Source: Acanthamoeba castellanii str. Neff
Taxonomy: Eukaryota > Discosea > Longamoebia > Acanthamoebidae
Direction of reading: 5' to 3'
DNA: 24,869 bases
NCBI RefSeq assembly: GCF_000313135.1
Contig: NW_004457573.1
Location: 68,008 to 92,876, forward strand
Shown piece after piece: positions 1-8,956 of the stretch. The notes beneath the pieces were generated by a model. It was not told the origin of the DNA. It did not search any database and saw only the letters and a list, made by a program, of their open reading frames with translations. Both the position numbers and the translations under genes were made by a program. Position 1 is the stretch's first letter, and the number at the start of each line of letters is the position of its first letter.

Positions 1-152
1 GAAAACTTCACCACTGTCTCGCACATGGTCTCACATACCTCTGTGTAGGGACCATTGGCCGTGTGCACGTCCTCCACCAAGGTGCCAGCTCCATGTACAC
101 CATCTGCGCTTCCCTGTGTGACCGCGACCTCGTCCTCGCCCATATGCGACAT
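1..152 (-). CDS. 5' end of an unrecognised gene (partial)
   Basis: On the minus strand an ATG at 152-150 opens a frame that stays open to the left edge (about 50 codons). The first residues read MSHMGEDEVAVTQGSADG, acidic and hydrophilic, with mixed codon use typical of a real N-terminus in this window. A possible splice donor (GTATGT) lies at about 19-14, so the coding exon may end there rather than run off the edge. A 6-codon upstream ORF (172-152) ends in TGATG, its stop overlapping the proposed start. I do not recognise a family; the visible part is too short. It could also be chance, since the only support is the open frame, the start context and the donor-like site. Confidence 0.4.
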   Translation of the reverse strand, partial: MSHMGEDEVAVTQGSADGVHGAGTLVEDVHTANGPYTEVCETMCETVVKF

Positions 153-573
153 CACCACCAACCACACACCATCAAAAAGCCCATGCCAAGGTACTTCAAT
201 TTCAATCAAACATTGACAAATCTACATACCGAATCTCACTTGTACATGGCCACAGGACCCCCCTACCATCGCGACTTAAGAAATGGCATCACAGCCTGCT
301 TTACACCGCGCAACACACCAATCTAGATCTTCAGCGAGGATGAACAAAACTAGTTTCTTCTCCATTTCCCGTTGTGACGCAGTGTTGCGCCATCAGTCTA
401 CAAAAATCCGATTCAGTGGCCAATGGCGCTACTGGCGGAAGCCGCCTTAATAAAATAAAAAAGAAAGAAAGTGCGCCGTGTTGTGCGTTCTGGGAAGGTG
501 TGTGTGTGTGTGGGCTTTGTACAACAGGTGTGGTGCATGGATGCGTGCGTGTGCGGCGCGTGCTCCTCCTTCT
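153..573. other. Intergenic: upstream of the left-edge gene and 3' flank of YJU2
   Basis: This 421-base stretch has no convincing gene. The left part (about 153-330) would be promoter and 5' UTR of the left-edge minus-strand gene. The right part is the 3' flank of the minus-strand YJU2 gene. It holds an A/T-rich patch at about 446-472, which could serve in 3' end formation although no AATAAA is present on the minus strand there, and a short GT dinucleotide run at about 498-512. Short ORFs here have no recognisable protein features. Confidence 0.6.
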
Positions 574-1524
574 TCAGTAGTCGAGACCCAACAGTCCGCC
601 GCCCGGGCCTTCGCCATCGCTCTCGGAATCGGCGCCGCCGCCGTTCTCGACCTTGACGCCACGGGAGGCCGCCGGCACGGATGGAGAGGGTGGTGGCTCC
701 ACCTTGACCTTCTTCACCACCGCTCCGGCCTTGGGCTTGACCACGAGTGGGACGAAGGGGAAGGGCGCCTTTCGCTTCTTCTTGGCGTCCTCGGCCTGCG
801 CGAGCGGTGCTGCCGTGGGTCGAAGCGTGGGAGCCAGAGGGGCCACTACGGCGGGGTCGAGAGGCTTGCTGCTGCTGCTGAAGGGGTCGGCATCGTCGTC
901 CCCGTCATCGTCGAGTCGCTTGACGTGCTCGCTGCGAAAGAGGGTCTGCACGAGGTGTTCCTCCTCGTCGAGCTCCCTCTGCCGATCCTCCTTGGCGCGC
1001 TCCTCGATCAGCTTGTCCAGGTCGAGCTTGGCGTTGCGCGTGTTCAAGCTCTTGATGTCGGCCAAGGCGTCGAGGATGTCGAGCTCCACCTTGGAATCGG
1101 TCGTTTTGTTCTCCAGCTGCTTCATCACGTCGCCCTCCTCCTCGAGCTTGCGCTTCTCCTTCTGCTCCTCGATCTGGCTCTCGGTGTTGCGCCAGGGTTC
1201 GAAGTTTCGAGAGACGTTGAGCTCGGCGATGTAGTCAGCCCTCTCTGGATCCGTCTTAATCGTAAATTCGCCCTTGCATCGCGTGCATTTCATGTAGAAG
1301 CGGAAGATCTTGATGCCCAGGTACTCCTCCCCCGCCACTGTCTCCTTCTTGGCGTTGAACTTCTTGCCTCGATAGAGGTACTCTCCGCACACGAGGCAGC
1401 GGACGCTCATCGGCATCATCATTCGCACCGTCTGCTGATCATTCTTCGGTTTCTTGCCTCGCGGGATCAACGAGGGATCGAAATCCGGTGGATAGTATTT
1501 GTTGATCACCTTACGTTCTCCCAT
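574..1524 (-). CDS. YJU2: Splicing factor YJU2 / CWC16 (CCDC94) homolog
   Basis: 316 residues in a single exon. The N-terminus (GERKVINKYYPPDFDPS, residues 2-18) is the conserved start of the CWC16/YJU2 family. Four cysteines follow as two CxxC pairs: C43/C46 (CLVCGEY) and C80/C83 (CTRC). This is the family's zinc-binding core, with the GKKFNAKKETV and KTDPE blocks in the right order. A charged, helical middle part (about 110-215) is followed by a low-complexity tail with basic NLS-like KKKRK and KKVKVE patches. In the family, YJU2 joins the spliceosome around Prp2 action and supports the first catalytic step (branching), in the nucleus. Human CCDC94 has a very similar core and length. The absence of introns contrasts with neighbours such as the 13-exon gene next door. 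It is divergent from that gene, with 184 bases between the two start codons. Confidence 0.95.
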   Translation of the reverse strand: MGERKVINKYYPPDFDPSLIPRGKKPKNDQQTVRMMMPMSVRCLVCGEYLYRGKKFNAKKETVAGEEYLGIKIFRFYMKCTRCKGEFTIKTDPERADYIAELNVSRNFEPWRNTESQIEEQKEKRKLEEEGDVMKQLENKTTDSKVELDILDALADIKSLNTRNAKLDLDKLIEERAKEDRQRELDEEEHLVQTLFRSEHVKRLDDDGDDDADPFSSSSKPLDPAVVAPLAPTLRPTAAPLAQAEDAKKKRKAPFPFVPLVVKPKAGAVVKKVKVEPPPSPSVPAASRGVKVENGGGADSESDGEGPGGGLLGLDY

Positions 1525-1708
1525 CCTCTGGCACGCCTTCTCTCTGCCAAGCTTCGCAGTTGATCTGAATGATTTTGATCTTTCTCTCGTCCGAGGAAAT
1601 AGGCAGAGAAATGGCGAATATCTGAAATATCTCAGAATTCATTTTCTGGGCTAATTTCTTGTTGGCAGATCTTCTGTTGTTGGCCGGAACGCGTAGCGTG
1701 ACGAAAGA
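1525..1708. promoter_or_regulatory. Shared divergent upstream region (YJU2 / F-box gene)
   Basis: These 184 bases separate the start codons of two divergent genes, so both promoters and both 5' UTRs must lie here. The middle (about 1560-1670) is clearly richer in A/T than the flanking coding DNA. I see no certain TATA box or other named element. Confidence 0.5.
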
Positions 1709-4700
1709 ATGGCGGACGATGGGGACCTGCACAAGCTGCATGGCCTGCTGGAGGCCATGCTCGGCGAGCAGGTGCACCTGGGCCAGTCTCTTGATCGGCA
1801 TCTCCAGAATGCCCAAGAGGGCAGATTGGAGGAAAATGGACACCTGTCTGAAGATGAAAAAATGCAATCGATTCTTCGTCATCTGCAAGGCGTGGAGACA
1901 GAGGGCAGCAAGCTCAAGCACGACCTGCAGATCTTGACGGCTAGCCAGCACGGCCATCATCTCACGGAGGCATACGATGAACAACTGGAACGGTTGAAGG
2001 AAGACGTCAGCCGCATGGCCCACACACAGCAAGAAACGGAAACCCACCTCACGGAGCTAGGCCACGTACTCTCGGCCTGCTTGGCCGGTCTCGAGCAGCG
2101 CTCCCCCGCTCCCACCGTGCCGGCAGTTGGCCCACGTACCGTACCCTTCATTTTATTCATTTTTTGCAGCTTCTTGCCTTCTATTTATTTACGCGTTTTT
2201 TTAAATTATTTTTCCTCATTGATGAACAGGAGAGGCAGAGCTTGCTGCCGAAGTGGAGGCAACGCACAAGGCGCTGCAGGAGGAGCGCGCTCGGAACGCC
2301 GAGCTCACCCAAACGATCGCTTCGCTCCAGCAGGCCACCGAAGAAGGTATCCGCTCCCGTGGTGTATGCCTGCAAGCGGCGCACGAGATTTGACGCCGAC
2401 CATGGTGCGCCGTTACAGGGAAGCAAACAAAGTCAACGCTGGAGAAAGCCTTGGCCGATTGTGCCGACGAAGCTAAGCGCGCCATCACCGCTCGGCTCAA
2501 ACTGCAAGCCGAACTCGACGAAGCCGAGCGTGCCCTGAAGAAGGTTCGTGCTACACACACACGCGTTTGTGGGGCGGCCTTGCTTAAGTCACGCGCGTGA
2601 TGTCCTCCAGGAGCGAAAACTGGCGACCAAGGCGAAGAAGCGGCACGATGAGGAGAACAAGAAGAACATGGCTACGTTCAAGGAGCTCCGAAAGGAGCAG
2701 TTCGGTCAGCTCGCCGCGCTCGAGGGCCAGATCGAAGGGCTCCAGCAGGAGCTGGCCGGCGAGAGGGCCCGGTCGCAGGGCGTACAGGAGCAGGTGGGCG
2801 AAGCACGGCTCGCGTACGAGCAGAAGGAGCGCGAACTCCAGGAGATGCTGCGAATTGCGCGCGAGGAGGCGTCGGCCCTGGAGAGCGCGGCGGCCCGAGC
2901 GGGCACGCGAGAGAGCGAGATGGCGACGCGACTTGACGAGCTGGAGGCGCAGCTGGCGCGTCGATCGGAGGAGGAGGCGGTGGTGATTCCAAGCGCGGCG
3001 GCCGCCCAGCGGAGCGACGAGGATCGAGAGGCGCGCCTTCGCGAGCGAGAAGAAGAAATGCGAACAGCGACGGAGGAGTGGGAGCGAGAGCGAGGGGAAC
3101 GCGATGCGCGCGTCGAGGCGCTCACCGCGCAGCTCACCCGGGCGAACGGAGAGCTGGCGCAGCTCAAGGCGGCACTGGCGGAAGGCGAAGAGCGGGCAAG
3201 GCTCACCGAGGAACGGGCGGCAGTTGCAGAGCGGACCCTGGCGACGGCCACGGCAGAGTGGGCCGAGCGCCAGGGCCAGGCCGAGCGACTCTACGCCGAG
3301 CAAGGCGCCGCGTTGGCCGAGCTGGGGGCGCGACTGGCCGCCTTTGAGGAGAGGCTGCCCGAAATCGAGAGCCGGGCCGTACGCCGAGGCCGCGAAGAAG
3401 GTACCCCCAGCTCCTCCGCCATCTCCTTGTTGTGTTGAGTGTCTGATCGAATGACGTGCTTCGTTGTTTTCTGTTGCAACGCGCGTGTCAGTGCAAGGCG
3501 ACCTGGATCGACTGCAGGCCGAGCACGCACTGCTCAGCTCGCAGCTGAAGCAAGCGGAGAAGGAGGCCCGAGCATACAAGGCAGAAGCAGAGGCACTGCG
3601 CAATGAGCTCGCCCAGGTCGCGCAGAAGCCCGCAGGCGCAGCGCTCGCCTCGCACCCCGGCTTTCAGACGAGGAGGAGGCTGGAGCCCGAGATGCGCGCG
3701 GCAGCCGACGTCAGCAGTCCAGCAGCCGCCTCGGCGGACCACGACACGAGAAAGGTAAGGAGGCGCAGCGAGCCCGACAAGGAGCAGGACATAACCGACC
3801 TCCTGCAGAGCGACGACGTGGTCCAGACGCGGCCCCGAACCATGCCCGCCACAACCAGCGGGCAGAGCCTGCCGGCCGCAGCGTCTGCCGATCACCGCAC
3901 CGACCCTGTAGAGTATTTGAGCGAAGAACTGGTACGTCGCTTCTCATCAAAGCCTCTCTTTATTAGAGTCGAGCCGCTCACGCTTGCACCACCCACCACC
4001 CACCACGTCAGGTGCTGTATATGTTCTCGCGCTTGTCCGCACGCGACTTGCTGTCTCTGACCCGCGTCAATCGCAAGTACCGGCGGTACGTACTCTCGGA
4101 TTGCGCCGGCTCTCCCGGCTTTATTGACACGCTCCGCGGACGGGTGGGCGATCTTCCCGCTGCACAGAATTGCGAGCGACGCCTCGCTGTGGCGACCCAA
4201 ATGCCAGCGCCTTTGGCACTTTCAAGAGAGCGAAGGCTCCGCCTACACAGACACCGGTGCGCCTCTACCCCCACGGGTCATTTCCCGGTAAATACCGGTT
4301 GCGGCTGACGTCTGTTCCGCACATTCATTCCAGACTGGAAGGAGGTGTACGTCTACCGGCACACCCACTACAAGCAGGTCTCGTGCGTCGTCGTGGGCGA
4401 CGAGAATGTCGGAAAGAAAACGCTCATCACCGCCTTCGAAGGTGCGCCCTACCGCCCCGTCATCGCGTTTGGTCGGGAGAGGCTCGGTTCGTTGCTCACG
4501 CCTCTCCCTTTGTTCCACGCGCCAGGCATGGTCACGCAAAAGGGGTGGAAGCGGGGCCAGGAGAGGGAACGCTGCACGGTGTGCGTGGAGTCGCTCTTCG
4601 GAGTGCCCACCATGTTCCACCTCACCGTACTGAAAGCAAATCGTACGGTTCCCTCCCCCTTCCATCTGCCATTGTTTTTTTAAAAAAACACCAGCGACTC

Positions 4701-5898
4701 ACGTCACCGCCGCCACAGCGCCGGACCCCTGCTCGGATCTCATGCACCATTTAGCAGACCACCTCACGCGCACGAAGGTCGACGTCTTCCTTCTGTGCGT
4801 TCCGGCCAGTGGCAGCGTCGAAGCCACCAAGTCCCGGTACACGACACGACCAACCAACGACACGACACACCGCACAACCGCACACGCTAACCGAACGCTA
4901 TGATGTTCAGGCTCGATGCGCTGGAGAGTAAGGTGTTGCCCGCACTGGACGCCCTGTGTCCAGATGTCCCGCGCATCCTGGTGGGCACCGAGACCGATAT
5001 CAAGGAGGAGCACTACGACCACAGCCACCCCACGGCGATCCCCATGTCCTTCTCCAACTTTGTCGAGAGGCACCACTGCCACGCCGCTGTCCTCACCTCC
5101 GCCATGAGCAATCGGTACGGACCCCGTACGCATCTGTGCCCCCAATCGTCTTCGTGATCGGTTCTCCTCCTGACACTCGCGCCGTGCTTGCAACTTTGTT
5201 TTGAAACAGGAACCTCGTGGAGTTGTTCGACATGGCGCAGAGCTTGGTGGCCACCCCGAACCTCAGGCTCAAGGTGTCGCACGACCAGGTCGTGGTCATG
5301 AACCAAACCATCCGCAGCAAGGTGCCACCCCCCACCCGCCGCCTCGTCAGTCCCTTGGCTTACCCTCACGTCATTCCCTCCCCGAAAAAAGCTGCAGGAG
5401 AGGAAGCCGCCACGGAGCACGGCGCTCGGACCCAGGGCGTCGACCCAGTACGGCCACCCCGACGCGGTGGCCCCGCTGCCCACGCCCCTCCAGACGTCGC
5501 CGTCGTCGCCCAGGCGGCAGGGCGGCGCGCCCGCAAGGGGTGCTGCCTCGCCCTACGTCGCTCCGGCCACGGCCACGCCCTCGCCGTCCACGCCCTACGG
5601 CGGCCGGGGAGGACCGAGCGCCACGCCCTACACGCCCTACGGCGCCTCGTCGTCGTCCCTCTTCACACCGTCGCCGTCGACGCCGGCCGACGGCCCGCCG
5701 CTGTCGCCCTACCTCTACAACCATCCCGTCTCGCAATCGACCCCGCTCCCCACCACTGGTGCGGGCTCGCCCCTGGCGTCGGCGGCGTCGACGGGAACCA
5801 CCACGCCCGGGAGCACGACGCGTAATTGGCGGCGCTTGCGGTCCTCCGCCTCCGACACGCCTCGCTCCCAACGCGACAACAAGTGCGCCCTCCAGTGA
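1709..5898 (+). CDS. Coiled-coil / F-box / Rho-like GTPase fusion with C-terminal CaaX box
   Basis: Thirteen exons: 1709-2135, 2230-2346, 2419-2543, 2611-3400, 3492-3931, 4012-4085, 4168-4256, 4334-4441, 4526-4642, 4719-4836, 4911-5114, 5210-5321, 5398-5898. All introns are GT-AG and the sum is exactly 1074 codons (1073 residues). Residues about 20-600 are Glu/Ala/Arg-rich coiled coil. Residues about 625-685 are an F-box (YLSEELVLYMFSRLSARDLL, then NRKYRRIASDASLWRPKCQ), which in the family binds SKP1 in SCF ubiquitin ligases. Residues about 703-905 follow a Rho-type small GTPase: strand plus P-loop VVVGDENVGKKT (G709-T717), VDVFLLCVPA, a G4-like stretch VPRILVGTETD and a G5-like TSAM. A Pro/Ser/Thr/Ala-rich tail ends in CALQ, a prenylation-type CaaX box. 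Key GTPase residues are changed (see findings), so GTP hydrolysis is doubtful. The last intron could instead end 6 bases earlier at 5391. Function is inferred: a membrane-anchored substrate receptor for ubiquitination. Confidence 0.85.
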
Positions 5899-6108
5899 TG
5901 GTCGTCACCCGCGACAAAAACCACGTCCAGCCCCCTTCCCTTCTTCCACACACACATACACATACACACACATGAAGAGCTCTAATGAAGCAGTGGCTGG
6001 TCGTGTCGTTGCGATTATTTATTCAGTTAGAAAATCATTTGTTGGTGGTGTGGTTGTGATGTTGTTCTGTACAGCTGGCTCTGGCTCCCCGCGGTTACGG
6101 TTGGTTGG
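5899..6108. other. Convergent 3' UTRs with minus-strand poly(A) signal
   Basis: Two genes converge here with 210 bases between their stop codons. On the minus strand AATAAA occurs at 6023-6018, suitable for the 6109-7083 gene. No plus-strand AATAAA is seen for the F-box gene. A CA-rich imperfect repeat covers about 5950-5972. Confidence 0.6.
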
Positions 6109-7083
6109 TTAGGGAGCGGGCGAGGGAGGGGGCGGCGGCGGCGGCAGGTGGCTCGGGGCCGGGAGCCCATCCTTCGCATCGGGCACGGGCGCCGCGGGGC
6201 GGCCTCGCGAGTCGGCACCGCCCGGCACGGGAGGAGGCGCCCGCAGAGATGGGGCCTCATCATCGCGGTCGCGGTCGCTCGCTTCGTCGCTGTCGAGGTC
6301 ATCCCAGGGGCCGTCGGTCGAGGGCGGCGGAGGGGCCGAAGCCTCGAGCGAGACGACCCGCGCGTTCTCGCCGCTGTCGAGCTTGACGCGCGCCCGCGGG
6401 TCGGGGCACATGGCCAGGTGGGCGCTGATGAAGTGGTCGGTCGTGCGCCGGAAGGTCTCCAGGTGCGGCCCGCTGATCTCAACGTCGCCGCTCTCCCTCT
6501 CCCCCTTCTTCGTCTTCTTCGTCTTCTTCGTCGTCGCGATCTTCTCCATCTCGTGCCGGTGCTGGGTCGCCTGGCGAGCCTTGAGGTGGGCCAGGTCGGC
6601 CTCGACCCGCCTCTGCAGCTCCTCGCTGCCCACCTCAGGCCGCCGCGGCCACGGGGCGGGGTTGAGCCACGCCGGGGTGCCCAGGCACCCGATCCGGGCG
6701 AAGCCGCACGAGAAGATGGACTCGCCTTGGCTCGCCTCTCGCCCGCGGTGATGGGCGTCTTGGTCGTCGTCGTCGTCGTCAATGGACCGCGTGGGCGCCA
6801 TGCAATTGCCCAGCGAGCACGAGACGAGACACGGCCGCTTCATCTTCGTGGCCGAGGGCGGCTTGCGCGCCATCTTGCCCTTGATGGGCTCGTCAAGGCC
6901 GCGACTGCGCTCCCACTCGGCGCTGCCTCGGTCGTCGTCGTCGTTGTGTTCGACACGGCCGCTGGTAGCCGGCTGCTGTCGGCCGAAGCAGCCGCCCGCG
7001 CCAAAGGAGACGAAGCAGAGATCGCCCTCGTAGTGCGCGGCCTCGTCGTGTATCCTTCTCTCGATCCCCTGCGCGTTGCCCAT
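6109..7083 (-). CDS. Unknown protein with N-myristoylation-type start and Cys/Gly motifs
   Basis: I chose the ATG at 7083 because it gives MGNAQGIER, a classic N-myristoylation context (Gly2, small residue at 6); the frame is open further upstream to 7308 but that part looks like 5' UTR. The product has 324 residues. Two blocks share the exact pattern C-x-V-S-x5-C: residues 23-32 (CFVSFGAGGC) and 85-94 (CLVSCSLGNC). A looser third copy is at 123-133 (IFSCGFARIGC). Acidic runs (DDDD, DDDDDD), a Lys/Arg/Glu helix (about 165-210) and a long Pro-rich C-terminal tail follow. I do not recognise the family. The N-terminus plus cysteines suggest a lipid-anchored, peripheral membrane protein; that is inference. 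No intron is needed. Confidence 0.7.
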   Translation of the reverse strand: MGNAQGIERRIHDEAAHYEGDLCFVSFGAGGCFGRQQPATSGRVEHNDDDDRGSAEWERSRGLDEPIKGKMARKPPSATKMKRPCLVSCSLGNCMAPTRSIDDDDDDQDAHHRGREASQGESIFSCGFARIGCLGTPAWLNPAPWPRRPEVGSEELQRRVEADLAHLKARQATQHRHEMEKIATTKKTKKTKKGERESGDVEISGPHLETFRRTTDHFISAHLAMCPDPRARVKLDSGENARVVSLEASAPPPPSTDGPWDDLDSDEASDRDRDDEAPSLRAPPPVPGGADSRGRPAAPVPDAKDGLPAPSHLPPPPPPPSPAP

Positions 7084-7496
7084 CGTGGCGGTTGCGGCGG
7101 ACGAACTGGTGTTGTGGAGGAGAAGAAAGATGCAAGTAGCCAGCCGATGTGGCGCAGTCTCTTCTGTCAACGTTGTGCAAAAGGACCGGAGGGGTGTTTG
7201 CTCGAGGAGGAGGTGTGGGTTGTGAGTCTCTTTGTCTTGGGCGCCCAGTTCTTGGGCTTTGGTCTTGGTGTCTGTGGTCATGTCACCCCAAACTGACCAA
7301 GCGAGCAACGAATGGGGAGCGGAGGGGAGATTCAGAACACCCCGCGTCTCCTCCCTTGGCCGGCGTCAAGCCCATCACGGAGACGGTGCCTCTTGGGAAG
7401 TACCAAGTTCGGAGTTATAATAAGAAAATCCAACCAGGTCGTTTATTGCGTTCAGTTGGGCGAAGCAGCCAAGAAATCGGAGGGCCAGGCGATAGG
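7084..7496. other. Intergenic: upstream of the myristoylated-type gene, then tRNA 5' flank
   Basis: This 413-base stretch holds the promoter and 5' UTR of the minus-strand gene that starts at 7083. The frame of that gene stays open up to 7308, but no conserved features appear. A short A/T-rich patch (about 7414-7430) lies about 70 bases upstream of the tRNA. I see no further gene. Confidence 0.5.
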
Positions 7497-7589
7497 GGCG
7501 TCGTAGCTTAGTTGGAAGAGCGTGCTAATGCCACCAAGAGCGCAAGCCATGGATGCAAGCAGGCCCCGGTTCGATTCCGGGCGACGCCA
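7497..7589 (+). tRNA. tRNA gene, probably intron-containing; isotype uncertain (Gly-GCC or Ile-AAU candidates)
   Basis: The ends form a perfect 7-bp acceptor stem, GGCGTCG (7497-7503) with CGACGCC (7582-7588), plus discriminator A at 7589. The D arm is GCTT/GAGC around AGTTGGAA. The T arm is CCCGG-TTCGATT-CCGGG (7565-7581). The internal Pol III promoters match the consensus: A box TAGCTTAGTTGG (7504-7515) and B box GGTTCGATTCC (7568-7578). At 93 bases it is about 20 longer than a plain tRNA, so an intron or an unusual variable region is needed. With canonical numbering, U33 is 7529 and the anticodon is GCC (Gly), with an intron of about 7534-7555, four of five anticodon-stem pairs and a short variable loop. 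A competing loop, CTAATGC (7525-7531), would give AAU (Ile) with only three stem pairs. Neither fold is perfect. Confidence 0.75.
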
Positions 7590-7603
7590 TAGCCTAACAT
7601 ACC

Positions 7604-7608
7604 TTTTT
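7604..7608 (+). terminator. Pol III terminator of the tRNA gene
   Basis: A run of five T begins 15 bases after the discriminator base of the tRNA. Runs of four or more T on the sense strand terminate RNA polymerase III. Confidence 0.7.
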
Positions 7609-7698
7609 GGGCGAGGCTATCGTGCTTGTGTACATCGTACTTCCCCAAAAGAATGAGTGTGGTGGAAAGGAGATTATTGAGTGTTTTGGTGTGTCACA

Positions 7699-8956
7699 TC
7701 AGCGAAGCCACTCGGTGAGGGCGACGGCCCACTTCTCTCGGACGTCGGGTGTCTTAGACTTCTCGCCCAGGTAGACCTCGAAGAACGCTCGGCTCAGCGC
7801 CGGCGAGTCCACCACGCCCACCTCCTTCCCGTCCACAGACACTGCGCAGGGGCAAACGGTTTCCATCAGCTTGACCGCAGACTCACTCACACACATCACT
7901 CACAAGAGAAGATGAGGAGGAGGAGGAGGAGGAGAAGAAGAGGCTGTGAGGTGGTGTGCGTACCACTGAGGCTGCCCCCCTTCTTCCAGGTGAAGTCGAT
8001 CAGCATTCCCTTCTTGAGCTGGGCCGGGAAGAAGTTGCCAAACTCCTTCAGGGCCTCTTCCTTGTTGTCCTGCATCCGCGCGGCCACGGCCGACACCAGC
8101 CCGTTGCGCAGGTGGGACCCCGAGGTGTCGCCCGTAGGGATCAGTCGAATGGTCTTCGTGAACGGTCCGTCCCGCAGAGCGTCGTACACGGCCTGGTTCT
8201 TCTTCAGGTCCTCAGCCGAGTGCTCCTGCCCAACCATACACGCACGCACGCGCCATTCGATGATCAGCCATCGCACAAGGGAAGGAGCGAGGGAAGGATG
8301 AGGGGTGGCATGCCCAACCTTGAAGCTGGACAAGGCGCTTCGCACGTCCTTCGGGTCGGCGTAGAGGGCGATGGCGTAGGTGGTGAAGAAGACGTACATC
8401 GTCCTGATGCCCACGGCCAGCACTTGGCCTGACACACCGCGGGGGGGGGGGAGTGAAGGGTGAGGCCAGGTGGTAGCTCGTCGCAGCCGTGCCACGGGAA
8501 GAACGCACCTTCGGTGGAGTCGTCCAGACGAAGCGTCTTGGGGAAAAGGAAGCCGGAGCGCTCTTCCTTCACTGAGTCCGCGGGCACGTCTCCGGCGGCC
8601 GCGGTGGCAGCGAGCACGGTGGCGAGAGGCGAGAGGGGGCTCTCGTCCGCGCTACGGCACGAAGACGCGAGGGCCGCAAGGGCCACGCCACTGGCCAGGC
8701 CCCAGCCCCACGAGGTGGTGCTCCGCACAACGGGAGATCTCTGGAGAACAGGGAGGGCGTAAGTCCTGGTGGCAGCTGGACCAGCAGCATGCCCAGAAAG
8801 GAATGGAAGAATCGTGCGCACCAGTTGGTTGCTCAAGCATCTTTGCGCTGATCCGACGGGCCGATTTGCGACGCGTAGAGCGGCGGAGGAGGAATAGCCC
8901 AGGCTCCTTCGCCCCACGCCAGTCCCGATTGTGCAGGCCGAAGACGCGCGTCTCAT
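7699..8956 (-). CDS. Chalcone-isomerase-like (CHI/FAP family) protein, mitochondrial
   Basis: Four exons on the minus strand: 8956-8509, 8428-8319, 8225-7964, 7841-7699, all GT-AG, giving 320 residues. The N-terminus (MRRASSACTIG, then many Arg/Ser/Ala and no acidic residues for about 50 positions) is a mitochondrial targeting type. A short hydrophobic stretch follows (WGWGLASGVALAALASS). The core matches the chalcone isomerase-like fold family: GIRTMYVFFTTYAIALYAD, then LRDGPFTKTIRLIP, GSHLRNGLVSAVAARM, KKGMLIDFTWKK, and SPALSRAFFEVYLGEK near the C-terminus. Non-plant members of this family are not flavonoid enzymes; fungal Aim18/Aim46 are mitochondrial and plant FAPs bind fatty acids. A mitochondrial lipid- or heme-related role is possible but not shown here. 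A GAGGAG-rich run at 7917-7934 lies in the last intron. Confidence 0.88.

Noticed and set aside
478..1563. A 361-codon plus-strand frame opposite YJU2
   Set aside because: YJU2 on the minus strand has an unmistakable conserved sequence; this frame is its complement shadow.
2584..3603. A 339-codon minus-strand frame opposite the coiled-coil exons
   Set aside because: It crosses the splice sites of the plus-strand gene and has biased Leu/Arg/Gly content; the plus frame gives a regular coiled coil.
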